From assembly GCA_051294375.1 (NCBI GenBank), contig CM119271.1:10667376-10731375 (forward strand): a stretch of DNA of 64,000 bases. The letters are read 5' to 3'. The position numbers and the translations under genes are program-made. Shown in pieces: positions 53,501-64,000 of this stretch (the stretch's first letter is position 1; every line of letters starts with the position of its first letter). The DNA is from Paraspadella gotoi. Its lineage: Eukaryota > Chaetognatha. A model generated the notes under the pieces. That model did no database searches and was not told the DNA's origin. It saw nothing but the letters and a program-made list of their open reading frames with translations.

Positions 53501-54942
53501 TTTTATTCGAATAGGGTTTTTTTTTATTTGTTCGTACGATTTTGAATACAGATCATCGTTCGTAGAGCATAATAATTTTTTCGTCCGTGGCAAATAGTCG
53601 AATAGGATATATTGCCTAAAAATATTTATCATGCCAACTGAGCGGCTTTGAAGAATCGTCGGTCCTTTTTTTTTTTAAATTGATTTTAGAAGAAAATTAT
53701 TTCAAAAGTTTTTTGATTTGAATGAATATCCTCATCTCCGATTTTACATGGTTATTGGTTAATAACAAGGGTTAAAATGGTGTGTCGTTTGTCAGTATGA
53801 AAGTGTGGGAGATTAAATACAAAATAACTTTTTAAATCGATTTTAACAATTGAGAAACAAATTTCTCTTAGTCTAAATATTATTTTTTTTAATTCTTAGC
53901 TTAAGTTAGCAATGTATATAAATATAATTATTTCTGCAATAGTTCCATATATATTTATATACGGACTGATGATTACAACTAGCCTTAAAAACTTTTCCCA
54001 ATCTTTCTTTACGGATTCAGGTTTTTTTTAGACAAGCTTTTTTATACGTTTTTATTTTGAAAAAATTCGCAAAGTTTTTACATATTTTTTTTTCGTCCTA
54101 ATGTTTGTGGAATGGAGATTTCAAAGAAAATATATTTTGTCCGGTTCTGTTTTTTGTTTTATTTTTAGTTTTATCATCCTTATACTTGGACAATTTGTTG
54201 CTAGTTAACTTTTACAATATAAGAGGCGTTTTGTCTCTTCAAAATTGTTTCAAAATTTATATCCATGTAGTGCAAACCGCCGTTATACTCCCTTTTGTTA
54301 CTACAACTATGATAAAACAGTGTTGAATTCAATTGTCTCTCAGTACCTCTATTCTCGCCAAGATTTTCCTGAACCCAAAGTTTGTTTCTAAACTTCATCC
54401 AGATTTCAGAGACGGTGGTATCACAGTCATCCTTGATTGATACGCTGGCTAATAAAAAATATTTTTCAAATACTTTTTCACGCGACAGTAAAAAAAATTG
54501 TGATTAATATGCGAAAAATTTTCTTTACCTAAGGGTTCGTATTTTGGCCGAGTCGAGCATTTCCGTATTATGGGTACTGAACCTCTCTCATACTTTCTAT
54601 TCTGTGATTCCCTAATTTAAAACAAAAACAAAACTATTACTATTATTGACATGGTTGGAAAGAAATGGGCCCCTTGTGCTACGAAGATTACATTAACCCC
54701 GAGTAAAAAAAAAAATTGCTAAAAAAAGATAACTTTTTCGCCCGCCTCTTTCCAATAATCGGCTATTATCCCCTCAAATTCTTGACGATTTTTTTTTTTC
54801 GCCTTAAAAAGTATTATTTAATGAAAGGGAGTCAACTCTATATTTTCGTTTGTGCTGCGCCATTAAACATACGATATTTTAAGGTTTTTTTCCGGATCTC
54901 GAATCTCTCTCCAGCCGAATACAATCATTTTTATTATACGGC

Positions 54943-54975
<33 letters not shown>

Positions 54976-55174
54976 TTGATCGCATTAACATTTACAAATC
55001 CAAATAACTCATACTTACGTGTACTCAAAAAAATAAATGTTTCTTTCACCGAAAAACCGATTCCCGTTTTTTTTTCGGATTTCTTCCTACAGAAAAAGTT
55101 ATGACAACGAAACGTTGGATCGTTTGGGTCCATAAATAAATAATCCTTTTTGCTCAAAATCGTCGACTCTCGCG
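53501..55174. other. LRR gene-ACAD spacer with a long poly-T run
   Basis: 1.67 kb of AT-rich DNA without convincing exons. A pure T run of about 32 occurs at 54943-54974. A strong acceptor-like TTTCTTCCTACAG ends at 55092, 82 nt before the ACAD ATG. Confidence 0.55.
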
Positions 55175-57089
55175 ATGCACAAAATCGTAACTCGTCTTCC
55201 GCGCGCGAGGCTCGTCGATGGCGCCCGTCGATGCCTCTCGACTAACGTGGAGACGGATGCTTCAACGACACCCTCGACCACCTCGCCCGCACCCCTCTTC
55301 ACCCCCGAGCATCGACAGCTGCAAGAGACGGTTCGTCGCATCGTCGAGACTGAGGTCAATCCTTTCGTCGAGGAGTGGGAGGCAGCAGGACGATTTCCGG
55401 CCCACGAAGTCTTCAAGACTTTCGGCGACGCTGGACTCTTGGGCCTGACGAAACCAGTAGAGTTCGGCGGAGCGGGGCTCGATTACAGGTGTCCGGCTGG
55501 GGTCGGGCTGAGTTCGGGCAAAACTTGTCGTGATTACGACGATTACGCGATTCTTTCACTTTTCAACTCGTTCACCCATTCGTTCACTCACTCATTCACG
55601 CAATCATTTATTCATCGTGCATTCACTCTTAACCCTTGACCCGATCTCCCAGTTTCGCCGTCGCCTTCGCCGAAGAACTCGGCTCCGTCCGATGCGGCGC
55701 CATTCCGATGGCCATCGGCGTTCAGACCGACATGTCGACGCCGGCGCTTGCGAGATTCGGCAGCGACGACCTCAAAAAGCAATTCCTCGAACCATCCAGT
55801 AAGATTTCAGGGGAGATTATTAATCAATAACAACGATATTAATTGATTAAATAATTAATTTAGTCGCGGGAGACTTGGTCTCCTGCATCGGCGTCTCGGA
55901 AGTGGGCGCGGGTTCCGACGTCGCCAGCATCAAAACGACAGCGACGCGACGAGGAGACGATCTCGTCGTCAACGGCGGGAAAATGTGGATCACGAACGGG
56001 AGCCAAGCCGGTGGGTAAGGGCGAATTGTCAGATTAAGTCTAAGAGGGGAAGGCAATAAAACCTGTCGTTTTTTTTTTCTTCAAAGATTGGATGTGCCTT
56101 CTCGCTAACACGAGCGAGGGACCAGCTCATCGGAACAAGTCATTGATTTGTTTACCGCTCAATTTGCCCGGAGTTCACGTCGCGAAAACTGTGAGTGAAT
56201 TTTTGGTTCGGGAATTTAAACTTTTTTTTTTTAATGAACTCACTTGTTTACTTGTTCATTTGTCTAAATTCCTACGTTAGATCGATAAACTCGGTATGCG
56301 AAGTTCCGACACGGCGCAAATCTTTTTCGAAGACGTGAAGGTGCCAGTAACGCACATCATCGGTGAACCGGGATTCGGATTTACTTATCAGGTTTCGCCA
56401 TCTTGAATTACTTTTGTTTAGGTTTTTTTTTTTTTTTTGGGCGTCGATAATAAATTCCAATCCATTTCCTGGTTAGATGTTGCAATTTCAAGAAGAGCGC
56501 CTCTTCGGCGCCGCGAGTGTCATCAAAGCGATGGACATCCTCATCCAAGAAACTGCTGACTACACCCGAGAACGCAAGGCCTTCGGCGGACCAGTGTTGA
56601 ACAACCAAAGCGTTCATTTCAAGCTCGCCGAGCTCGCCACGGAAGTTGAGGCTTTGAGATCGTTGGTGTATAGGTTGGTTAATAAATGTAATAAAATTAA
56701 AATGTAATAAAATAAATGTAAAATGCAGGAGCTAAATCTTTCTTCCTTCAAAAGATGCGTCGCTGAATACATTTCCGGAAATGACGTGACGATGATGGCA
56801 TCAATGGCCAAGTTGAAGGCGGGAAGATTGGGTCGTCAAGTCACCGACGCTTGCCTGCAATATTGGGGCGGAATGGGATTCACCAACGAAGTGGCCGTCA
56901 GCAGGTAAAATACAAAACAATTATGCCTTTTTTGTCTCGTGATTGAGTTCCTTGATCACAACTTAACTTTTCATTTTCAGAGCGTATCGTGATTTCCGTT
57001 TGATTTCCATCGGTGGCGGAACCGACGAAGTCATGTTATCCATCATCTGCAAATACATGGACTTGTTACCATCGAAACCTAAAAGTTAA
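55175..57089 (+). CDS. Mitochondrial acyl-CoA dehydrogenase (LCAD/IVD-like catalytic type)
   Basis: Exons 55175-55488, 55653-55798, 55864-56010, 56087-56190, 56281-56391, 56477-56673, 56755-56904 and 56981-57089 join in phase to 425 residues. FAD enzyme that forms the alpha-beta double bond in acyl-CoA. Seen: Arg-rich, acid-free start typical of a mitochondrial presequence ([20 protein letters not shown]), signature [75 protein letters not shown] and [16 protein letters not shown]. The usual C-terminal YEGT catalytic Glu site reads IGGGTDE, while QEERLF (about 279-284) offers a glutamate on the helix used by LCAD and IVD, so I infer that catalytic arrangement. It resembles the nematode probable acyl-CoA dehydrogenase 6 type; substrate chain length cannot be told. 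Confidence 0.9.
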
Positions 57090-57334
57090 TCGGGCGCGGG
57101 ACTCGGGGAACCGCTCCAGTTTTTTTTTTTCTTTACGGATTCGCTCATTTTATACATAATTTGTTGAAAGTCATTATCATTGGTTTTTATTGGTTTCTCT
57201 GTGATTTCGATCGATCGTTATACAAATCGTTTCTCTACTTTTAAAAGGAGGCAACAAAAAAACTGCAATACATAGAAATTGCGTTCTGCGTCAGGATTCC
57301 TTTTCGCTATCTCATCGCGCCATGATGAGATAAA

Positions 57335-57340
57335 AATAAA
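57335..57340 (+). terminator. Poly(A) signal candidate of the acyl-CoA dehydrogenase gene
   Basis: AATAAA 246 nt after the ACAD stop and 108 nt before the FERM gene ATG. Confidence 0.4.
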
Positions 57341-57447
57341 GAGGAAAATGAAGATTATTTTAACTAATTAAATTAGGAGAAAAACTTATAAAACTCACAC
57401 CATCGTCTGCCTCCCTTGCCTCCGTCCTCTGCCATGCGGGTGCGAGG

Positions 57448-59481
57448 ATGGGCTGCTTCAGTTCGGCCAAGGAACACTTTTACCGAATCCGCCTCTTGGA
57501 CGACACGGAGCTGTCGGTGTCGACGAGCTCCTCCTCCAAAGGCGCTCATCTCCTCGACCAAATCTTCCGTCATCTGAATCTCGTGGAGATGGAATTCTTC
57601 GGCCTTCGCTTCTTCGATCAGGAGACGTCGTCGACGGCCTGGTTGGATGAAGAGAAGACCCTGGGCTCTCAAGTCAAGTCGCCCGAGTGGAGCCTCTTCT
57701 TCGCCGTCCGTTTCTACGCCGTCGACCCGGACAAGTTGGCGGAGGAAGTGACGCGCTATCAGTTCTTCCTCCAGCTTCGCCGCGACCTCCGCTCCGGAGC
57801 GCTGCCCGTCCAGCGGGATCTCGCCGTCCAGCTGGGTTCTCTCGCGCTGCAAGCTGAGACTGGCGACTTCGATCCTCGTCGCGGCGCGCCATCCTCGCGC
57901 GTCGTAGTGCCCGGAGAGACGGAACGCGTGCGGGCGGCGATGACCAACTTGCACGCGACGTTGTCCGGGATCGCGCCCGGCGTCGCGGAGAAGCGATTCC
58001 TCCACAAAGTCAAGTGGGCCGAACTCTACGGGACCGAGAGTCATCGCGTGACGGGCGATGGCGGCGTCGCCTACATCCTCGGACTTTCGCCCACGGGCAT
58101 CGCCGTTACCAGAAACGAGACGCGCGTCGGAAACTACCCCTGGCCGCGAATCCTGAAACTCGCCGTCAAGAAGGATCGTTTCGAGCTCTGCGTCCGAGAG
58201 GGAACTTCGTCTAGCGGGGTCGTAGCTTTCAGGGTTTCGTCCAAACCCGCCGCCAAGCACTTGTGGCGAAACGCGCAAGCGCAGAAACGGTTCTTCACGA
58301 CGGCCCGAGTGGAAAATCCCATGGTGGCGCAGAGACGTTCACAGGGGACATCGTCGGCACCGGAGAGACGAACGACGCCGGCCGTTTCTCCGAAATCGGC
58401 GCCGCCTCCGCCCGACTCACGCCTTTCCCCGCTCGGCGACGAATCCCCGCCCGTTGGACCAGAGCGGATCCTCGCGCCGCCGCCGACGGCGATCGTCGAT
58501 GGAAAACCGTCCAAAGAGGAGCCGAATGGAGAAGGCGGTGCAGCGTCGCCGCTGGTGGGCGTAGCGGAGTCGGTCGTCCCGACCGGCGGCCTCTACACGA
58601 CCAAAGGCGACTCTCCTCTGTCCGTTCGATCATCCGCCTCTTCACGCGCCGCCCGTCGCCGACCTCAATCGGACAGCGACTACAGCGCCAAGGGCGCCGC
58701 CCATCGAAGCCGTCGTGCCGCTCGCCCTGAAGGCGGCGACGGCGTCGACGAAGGCGGCGGCGGTCGGAGGAGGAGATCGCGAAAAAAGTCGGACACGAGT
58801 CGAGGATCTCGAGGAGACGGCGAGGGAGTCGACGAGGGCGTGGAGGGATCGAAGGAAGGCCGGAGGCGGAGACGTCGCCGAGAAGAGGACGTCTTCGTCG
58901 ATTCGTCCACTCAATGGGCCGCCGTTCAAAACCGCAGAAACGCTAATAATAACAACGACGAAGACGATGACGACGGATACTTGGCGGAGACTCAACTCCT
59001 AAAGACGACGCCGAAGCATCAGAGGAAGCAGCGCTCGCGCAGCAAATCGCCCAAATCCTCCAAGGCGTTGCCTCCGGAGATCCTGACGCACATCCAGCGC
59101 GACCTCGTCGATCCCCGGGGATTCTCCGACGAGCAACTCCACGACATTCCTTTCACCAACGTGGAGACTCATCAAAGACCGAGAAAAATCTCCCCGCATC
59201 GATCCGTCAAACTCCAGCGCCCCTCGCGGCCGGAAAGCGACTCGATGCAGGTGGCGCAGTTTCGTCTCGACTCGGCCGGCGACGCTCGCGTAGCCGCCGC
59301 CACTCGGGCCATGCCCTCCGAGAGACCCGAGATGGCGCCGCCCCTTCGCGGCGGAATCGGCACCGTGCCCACCGCCGGTGGTGGCGCCATTTATTTTCCC
59401 AACGGAATTCCCTCTGGTTACTTCAGCGACTCCACGACAGTCAACGTTTGGGCAGACGACGAGATGGACTTGGACCATTGA
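57448..59481 (+). CDS. Intronless FERM-domain protein, FRMD3/FRMD5-like
   Basis: One 677-residue open exon. The first about 285 residues form a FERM domain: F1 (YRIRLLDDTELSV, LLDQIFRHLNLVEMEFFGLR), F2 (VRFYAVDPDKLAEEVTRYQ, FFLQLRRDLRSGALPV, LQAETGDFD) and F3 (GGVAYILGLSPTGIAV, YPWPRILKLAVKKDRFELCV, KHLWRNAQAQKRFF). This is closest to FRMD3/FRMD5 as I recall them. FERM domains link membrane proteins and lipids to cortical actin. The tail (about 290-677) is disordered, Arg/Ser/Asp-rich, with a short conserved-looking end (TTVNVWADDEMDLDH) and no transmembrane segment. The start MGCFSS fits N-myristoylation plus Cys acylation, an alternative membrane tether. It is the largest intronless coding frame apart from the RNF111 second exon. 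Confidence 0.85.
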   Translation: MGCFSSAKEHFYRIRLLDDTELSVSTSSSSKGAHLLDQIFRHLNLVEMEFFGLRFFDQETSSTAWLDEEKTLGSQVKSPEWSLFFAVRFYAVDPDKLAEEVTRYQFFLQLRRDLRSGALPVQRDLAVQLGSLALQAETGDFDPRRGAPSSRVVVPGETERVRAAMTNLHATLSGIAPGVAEKRFLHKVKWAELYGTESHRVTGDGGVAYILGLSPTGIAVTRNETRVGNYPWPRILKLAVKKDRFELCVREGTSSSGVVAFRVSSKPAAKHLWRNAQAQKRFFTTARVENPMVAQRRSQGTSSAPERRTTPAVSPKSAPPPPDSRLSPLGDESPPVGPERILAPPPTAIVDGKPSKEEPNGEGGAASPLVGVAESVVPTGGLYTTKGDSPLSVRSSASSRAARRRPQSDSDYSAKGAAHRSRRAARPEGGDGVDEGGGGRRRRSRKKSDTSRGSRGDGEGVDEGVEGSKEGRRRRRRREEDVFVDSSTQWAAVQNRRNANNNNDEDDDDGYLAETQLLKTTPKHQRKQRSRSKSPKSSKALPPEILTHIQRDLVDPRGFSDEQLHDIPFTNVETHQRPRKISPHRSVKLQRPSRPESDSMQVAQFRLDSAGDARVAAATRAMPSERPEMAPPLRGGIGTVPTAGGGAIYFPNGIPSGYFSDSTTVNVWADDEMDLDH

Positions 59482-60405
59482 CTTTTTGACCATTTGACTT
59501 ACTGACCCCTTTTTTAAACGCTTGGCCATTTTTTTCGGGCTTTTATTTGTTTTGGGTCAGATTTTGTTCCAAATCTGTTTGTACCTCTAGTCAATCAGAC
59601 GAATTTAGATATTAACTTGCGTCTTGAAAGTTATACTAATTCTTGGTAAAAAAATGATCTTTTTAATCAGTGCCTTTGGATTTTTCCTCCGTAGTTACGC
59701 TCTTTCGCTTATCTGACAGCTTCGCTTATTACGATTCCGTTGTAGCAGATTACGAAATCTTTACAACGAATCATTGCCAGACCTAATAGCGATTGTTTTT
59801 CGCCTGGGGGAGAAGGGGAATTAAATGTGCTTCATATTCCATATTAAAGCCATTGTGTTCTAAGAATTTCCGATTTACAAGATTATACGCACAATATTAT
59901 ACAATTCTTTGGAACTATTTGATTCAGGGAAAATCTTGCGTTTTTATTTTTCAAAATTATTTCTTATCTGTCGTAATGCGTATGAAGTAATTGTTATAAT
60001 TACTTCAAATCAACTCTTTGCGCATAAGTTCTTGTCAAAGCGTCATTGTTATCGTTTTCTTCTATATTTTACAGGGAAAAAAAATTAGTTTTCTCCACTT
60101 TTTTGGTGATTTGATCGTTGGCTCCATTGTTATATCTGCTTTGTTAATTTTAGATTTAATATACGATTACTGATTACTTATATTTTTTTCCGAGTTGATA
60201 TAATCGTTTTGTTAATCGCATTTTGGATTTTCTAGCTCGTTGATCTCTCGAGACACTAATTGGTTTATTCCAAATGAAAAAATGTTCGATCCGAAGATAA
60301 ACGATTCTCGACGATAACCGCGATCTCAAAAAAAAAAGAAAAAAAAAGAGATATTGTCTCTGTCTCCCTCGTCTCCGTCTCTTGTCTTTTTCTCCCCACC
60401 CGACG
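59482..60405. other. FERM gene-Ig gene spacer
   Basis: 924 bp, AT-rich, no convincing exon. It must contain the Ig gene leader; a TCTC-rich pyrimidine tract (60355-60400) precedes the ATG. Confidence 0.5.
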
Positions 60406-63400
60406 ATGACCAGAGAGTTTCTCTCGTCGTCGTCGTCCTTGGTTCTCCTTCTTCTCAAACTTCTCCTCCGCGTCGAGGCCAATCACTTGGAGCAGTTCTT
60501 CACGATTCCCGAAGGCTCCGCCGCGCGGCTCGAGTGCTACAGGTACTCCCGTTTCCGGGTTTGTTGGGTCGTTGGCATCTCGGAAGAGAAGTTGGGGATC
60601 GTTTTTTTTTGTTGTAGATTATTCGTAATATTTCATCAACTTTACCATTTCCACCGAAGCTCCAAACCCAACGTGGTCTGGAAGAAAGCCTACGCGTCTC
60701 GCACGCAATCGGAGACGCTGTCCCGCAATGGCGTCCGCGCGGCGCCGGGCTACGACCGCGTTCTCTTCGAGCGCGAGCGGATCGAGACGGACGGCGTCGG
60801 GATGCGCGGCGTCAACGGCGCCCCGCCCGGCAACGCCCGATACAAATACGTGATGAAGCTTAAGTCCGTCGGGCTTGAGGACAGCGGTCTCTACACGTGC
60901 GACAACGTCTACAGGTTTACATCGTGTTATGTATTGTATTGTAATATATTGTAATGCAATGTTTCTCATTAATGATTTTCCAACAGGAATGATATATTCA
61001 TTTTCCAAGATGGTATAAGCTTTAAAAATATCCGCGAGCGATTGAACGCTGAAAAGCGTCTTTGTTTCCTCTCTTTTCTTCCATTCATTTATTTCAAATT
61101 CCCCCCTCCAGTTACTTCGTCTCCATCGTGACGGAGCCTTCCTGCCAGCCCATCATCGCCCTCATGAACGGCCCCCTGGTGGAGGGCGAAGTGACGCGGT
61201 TCGAGTGCGTCGCCGAAGTCAGCAGCGCCAGCCGCATCGATCCCCGGATGCGGTTCGGCGGCGACACCCTCACCGACGCCATCTCCATGGGCACCAAGTC
61301 CTCCAACGTCTACTTATCTTGGGTCATCGGGGACAAAACGTTGAAGACGAGTCAGGTGAGGAAATGGGGGAATTTTTTTTTTTTATTAGGATTGGGGGTT
61401 TGACAAAAAGGTAAGTTTGGCTTGGAGAGACGAATAGATCTGATTGGGGTTTGACAAAAAGGTAAGTTTGGCTTGGAGAGACGAATAGATCTGATTGGGG
61501 TTTGACAAAAAGGTAAGTTTGGCTTGGAGAGACGAATGGATCTGACCTCGCTCTTTGTTTTCCACCGACAAGGCCGACGACATGACCGAAATCAACGGCG
61601 GAGTGACCTCGAAGAAGCTCAGCCTAAGCCTGGCTTACGTGGCCGACGGAGACGACCATGCCAAGGCGCTCAAGTGCGTCCTCCACTCTGACGCCTGGAA
61701 GCGGAACAAGGCTTGGGAGTCGGGAGAAGGAGTGGGGGTGATGGCGCCCACCTGTCGGGTCGGGGTCCTCAACGTCGCCTTCGGACCCAAACTCGACTGC
61801 AACAAGACTCAGGTTTGGTTGACAAATGGGTTGTAGAGATTTAATTATCTAGAGGGAGGCTTCAGCTTGTGAATGATCGCTCTTTCAACGAAAACGTCCG
61901 TATTTTATACCTTCAAATATATTGAATTGTTCTCTCCTTTTCCTCCTCTTTTCTTCCTTTTTCTTTTTCCTATACTCTTCTTTTCTTTCCTCTTCTTTTA
62001 TTTCCCTTTGCTCCGCATTTCACTTTCTTTCCTCCTCATTTCCTTTCCCCTCTTCTCTCCCTTCATTTTCCCCTATTCCCCCACCCCCGCCAAAAAAAAA
62101 AGATTTTCCTCGACGGATCCCCCGCCTACAACCTGGCCTGCGACGTCCGCGCCAACCCTCTCCCTCCAACGGAGTCGGTCAAGTGGCGCGTGCTCGGCGT
62201 CGGGCTGGATCACCCCTTCCCCGGCCAAATCACCCACAAGAGAGACTTTAGGATGAAGGCCGTCGTCGACGTTAAGCCTTTGATGCAGAGCCTCTTCAGG
62301 ACCTCGCAATCTTTCAGCCTCACCGTCAACAGCTCCTTGAGAATATCTACGCAAAAGGCGAGTACAAAGAGTCGAGATGTTTCGATGATTGTGACTGTGA
62401 GTGTGATCGGTGATTTAGTGAAACCTGTTTCATACGTTGGCAATAGGGCTTGTATGCCTAGCTTCGTTAGCCCTTTCGCCATCAATGAAACGGGTCCTGG
62501 CCACGCTCTGATGGATAGCGGATAGCCTTCCGAAGGGTAGTTACCGGGTTGGGATTGAACGCCAGCTGGCTTCACTCAATGAGCCTCAGTCACAACAGAA
62601 GGAACGATGTCTTTAGGCGGAATGAACCTGATGAATGGGCAATGCCCCAGTTGCCCACTATACAGTGACTGAGTGACTTAAAAATTTCTTTCTCTCACGT
62701 ATTCAACCAGACGATCGAAGCGCGAGTGAAGAAAAGCGTGGGCGTGGTGTGCAGCAGCCGGAAGCGAATCACCACGCCCCTTACCTATTTGGTGATGTGC
62801 GTCGTCAACGCGGGAACGCGACTCACCCGGAATCACGTCAGGTGGAAATACGAAGGTGAGGTCTATTGGATTTTATTGACTTAGTAGTTATGTTTCATAT
62901 CTAATACATTTACGCATATATTTTTGTATTTCAGATCGTAGCGACATTCCCGACTCGAAGGTGGAGTATTACTCGTCTCCGCCCGCGTCTGGTGCCATTT
63001 TAAACGTGAGCGAAGCGGAGGGGAGCGTCTTCTTCATCCTCATGGGGGTCGGCCCGCTTCGAGATCTTCGACAGGTTGGTCCAGTTTTTTCGTAGTAACT
63101 TATGATCTTGCATATTTTAGAATTCCACGAATAATTTGATACTGGTATAATATGCAATTGTAATAACGACGAGTTCCTTTACTTTTATTTCGGTCATATT
63201 TTGTCGATCCCAAGAAGGTTTTAAAATAAATGATAATAACGATTCGAAAGTTTTAAAGAAACTCCAATCCTCCCAACCCCTTGCCCCCCCCTCCCCCCCC
63301 CCCAACAATCCCGCCCCAGGAGTTCAAGATCGAAGTCCCTGCAGTCCGCGACGGACTCTTCTCCTCTTGGGCGAGCCTCGCCGCGGAGACGGTCTACTTC

Positions 63401-63592
63401 GTGGCGACGAACGCGTGGGTGCTCGCCATCGTGGGCGGCGCCGTCGCCTTCGTCCTTCTCGTCTGTTGCTTCTGCGCTTCGCTCTTCCACGCGGGACTCT
63501 TGGAGCCGAAACCGGAGGACGACGACGAGGAGGACGAAGTCCGGGTCGACGTCGATCAAGTCGATAGCAAGTTTTATTATTACGAAGCTTAG
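60406..63592 (+). CDS. Ig-like single-pass type I membrane protein, family not recognised
   Basis: Exons 60406-60542, 60660-60914, 61112-61355, 61573-61812, 62103-62357, 62711-62855, 62935-63074 and 63320-63592 join in phase to 562 residues. Seen: signal peptide (SSSLVLLLLKLLLRVEA), an Ig-like domain (GSAARLECY, NVVWKK, LEDSGLYTCDNVY, the classic D-x-G-x-Y-x-C), further paired-cysteine regions (GEVTRFECVAEV, ALKCVLHSDAWK, AYNLACDVRANPL, TYLVMCVVNAGT), a transmembrane segment (about 506-527; VLAIVGGAVAFVLLVCCFCA) and an acidic cytoplasmic tail ending YYYEA. Exon 2 could instead start at 60618 after a better pyrimidine tract, adding 14 residues. The intron after 62357 appears to be GC-AG. A cell-surface adhesion or receptor role is inferred from layout only. 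Confidence 0.75.
61399..61548 (+). repeat. 51-bp tandem repeat, three copies, in an Ig-gene intron
   Basis: Units start at 61399, 61450 and 61501, nearly identical. Each carries AAAAAGGTAAGTTTGG, a perfect-looking 5' splice site. The real donor of this intron is at 61356. Confidence 0.92.
62358..62710 (+). other. Probable GC-AG intron
   Basis: Phase and similarity require the exon to end AAAAG at 62357, followed by GCGAGT, the consensus of GC-type donors. The acceptor is CAACCAG at 62710. A GT four bases further (62362) would shift the frame and destroy the TYLVMCVVN segment. Confidence 0.6.
62425..62690 (-). repeat. SINE-like or other GC-rich repeat inside the GC-AG intron
   Basis: About 260 bp of GC-rich noncoding sequence sits in an AT-rich intron. 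On the minus strand GGCGTTCAATCCCAACC resembles a B-box (GGTTCRANNCC), with TGACTGAGGCTCATTGAGTG upstream at roughly A-box spacing. There is only one copy in this window, so repeat status is inferred from composition and the box-like motifs. Confidence 0.35.
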
Positions 63593-64000
63593 AGGAGAGA
63601 GGGGGGGGACATTTTTTTTTCTTATTTTCTCTTTGTGTGTGTGTGGAGTGGGGAGAGGGGGGGTAGGTGTTGGGGGAGGGGAGGTTGGGAAGGTTGGGAA
63701 CTCTCGCGCGTGGGGGTTCCTGTTGAGGCAAGGGGCGACGAGGAGTTTGGGGTAAGGGAATTCTGAAGACGGGGTTGTTTTTGTAATTGAACGAGACGAA
63801 GCGATTTGCGAATCGGGATCGATGTCCAAGTTTGGCAATTTTTTTGGAACCATTTTTAAAATGTTACATTATATGAAAAGTCTGCAAAAATAAGCCTTGC
63901 TCCTTTCCAAAACGAATAGCGTTGCTGTTTCGATATGAAAAGGCTTCGATCCTGATTCCCATTTTTTTTGTTATTAGGTAAAGCCCACATCCTTATACTG
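63593..64000. other. 3' flank of the Ig gene
   Basis: After the stop there are G-rich runs (63600-63720), a GTGTGTGTGT stretch and then AT-rich sequence to the window end. No further gene is seen. Confidence 0.5.

Noticed and set aside
54716-54979. Hydrophobic 87-codon frame before the ACAD gene
   Set aside because: AT-rich, ends in a poly-T-encoded Phe run and has no splice context; judged chance.
61386-61595. Minus-strand repeat frame in the Ig-gene intron
   Set aside because: It is the 51-bp tandem repeat read backwards. The in-frame period is a consequence of 51 being divisible by three.

Overview
This is a nuclear genomic window from a small, gene-dense animal. Nineteen protein-coding genes can be reconstructed. 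Most are split by short GT-AG introns, exons are GC-rich (many C-ending codons) and introns and spacers are AT-rich. The gene set fixes the kingdom: glycosaminoglycan-linker glucuronosyltransferase (B3GAT3), centriole/cilium proteins CEP120 and ANKS3, the Arkadia ubiquitin ligase, NXF1, TADA1, PIG-C, XPB and an Ig-domain membrane protein. CEP120 and ANKS3 suggest a ciliated animal. I cannot name the phylum. Exon joins were chosen by eye from splice signals, reading phase and similarity to remembered family sequences. For every reconstructed gene the exon lengths sum to a multiple of three.

Layout, all genes on the + strand: SPOP-like MATH-BTB adaptor (14-2278); a 4.8-kb AT-rich repeat desert (2279-7053); RNF111/Arkadia (7054-11284); ANKS3 (11661-13717); B3GAT3 (14651-16294); an unrecognised 166-residue protein (16594-17386); TCP11-like (17664-19604); PIGC (20034-21226); ERCC3/XPB (21355-25355); TADA1 (25532-26899); PSMC4/Rpt3 (27306-29098); RNF185/RNF5 (29519-30085); CENPX (31249-31530); NXF1 (31690-36840); hexokinase (38046-43082); CEP120 (44628-50432); a secreted/membrane LRR protein (51178-53500); a mitochondrial acyl-CoA dehydrogenase (55175-57089); an intronless FERM-domain protein (57448-59481); and an Ig-like single-pass membrane protein (60406-63592).

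The most notable architecture is that all nineteen genes point the same way, several are separated by only 100-400 bp, and at least fourteen have a good 3' splice acceptor a few to about 135 nt before the ATG, twice immediately before it, with no obvious matching donor. This is what spliced-leader trans-splicing with operons looks like (CENPX-NXF1 and PIGC-ERCC3 are the tightest pairs). Ordinary cis-spliced 5'-UTR introns are the alternative.

The products are mostly housekeeping: transcription and repair (XPB, TADA1, CENP-X), mRNA export (NXF1), ubiquitin/proteasome (SPOP-like, RNF111, RNF185, PSMC4), ER and Golgi glycosylation (PIG-C, B3GAT3), metabolism (hexokinase, acyl-CoA dehydrogenase) and cytoskeleton/cilium (CEP120, ANKS3, FERM). 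Introns and spacers carry dispersed repeats, tRNA-derived SINE-like sequences, foldback elements, a perfect 65-bp palindrome and three intronic minisatellites, two of which repeat splice-site-like motifs.
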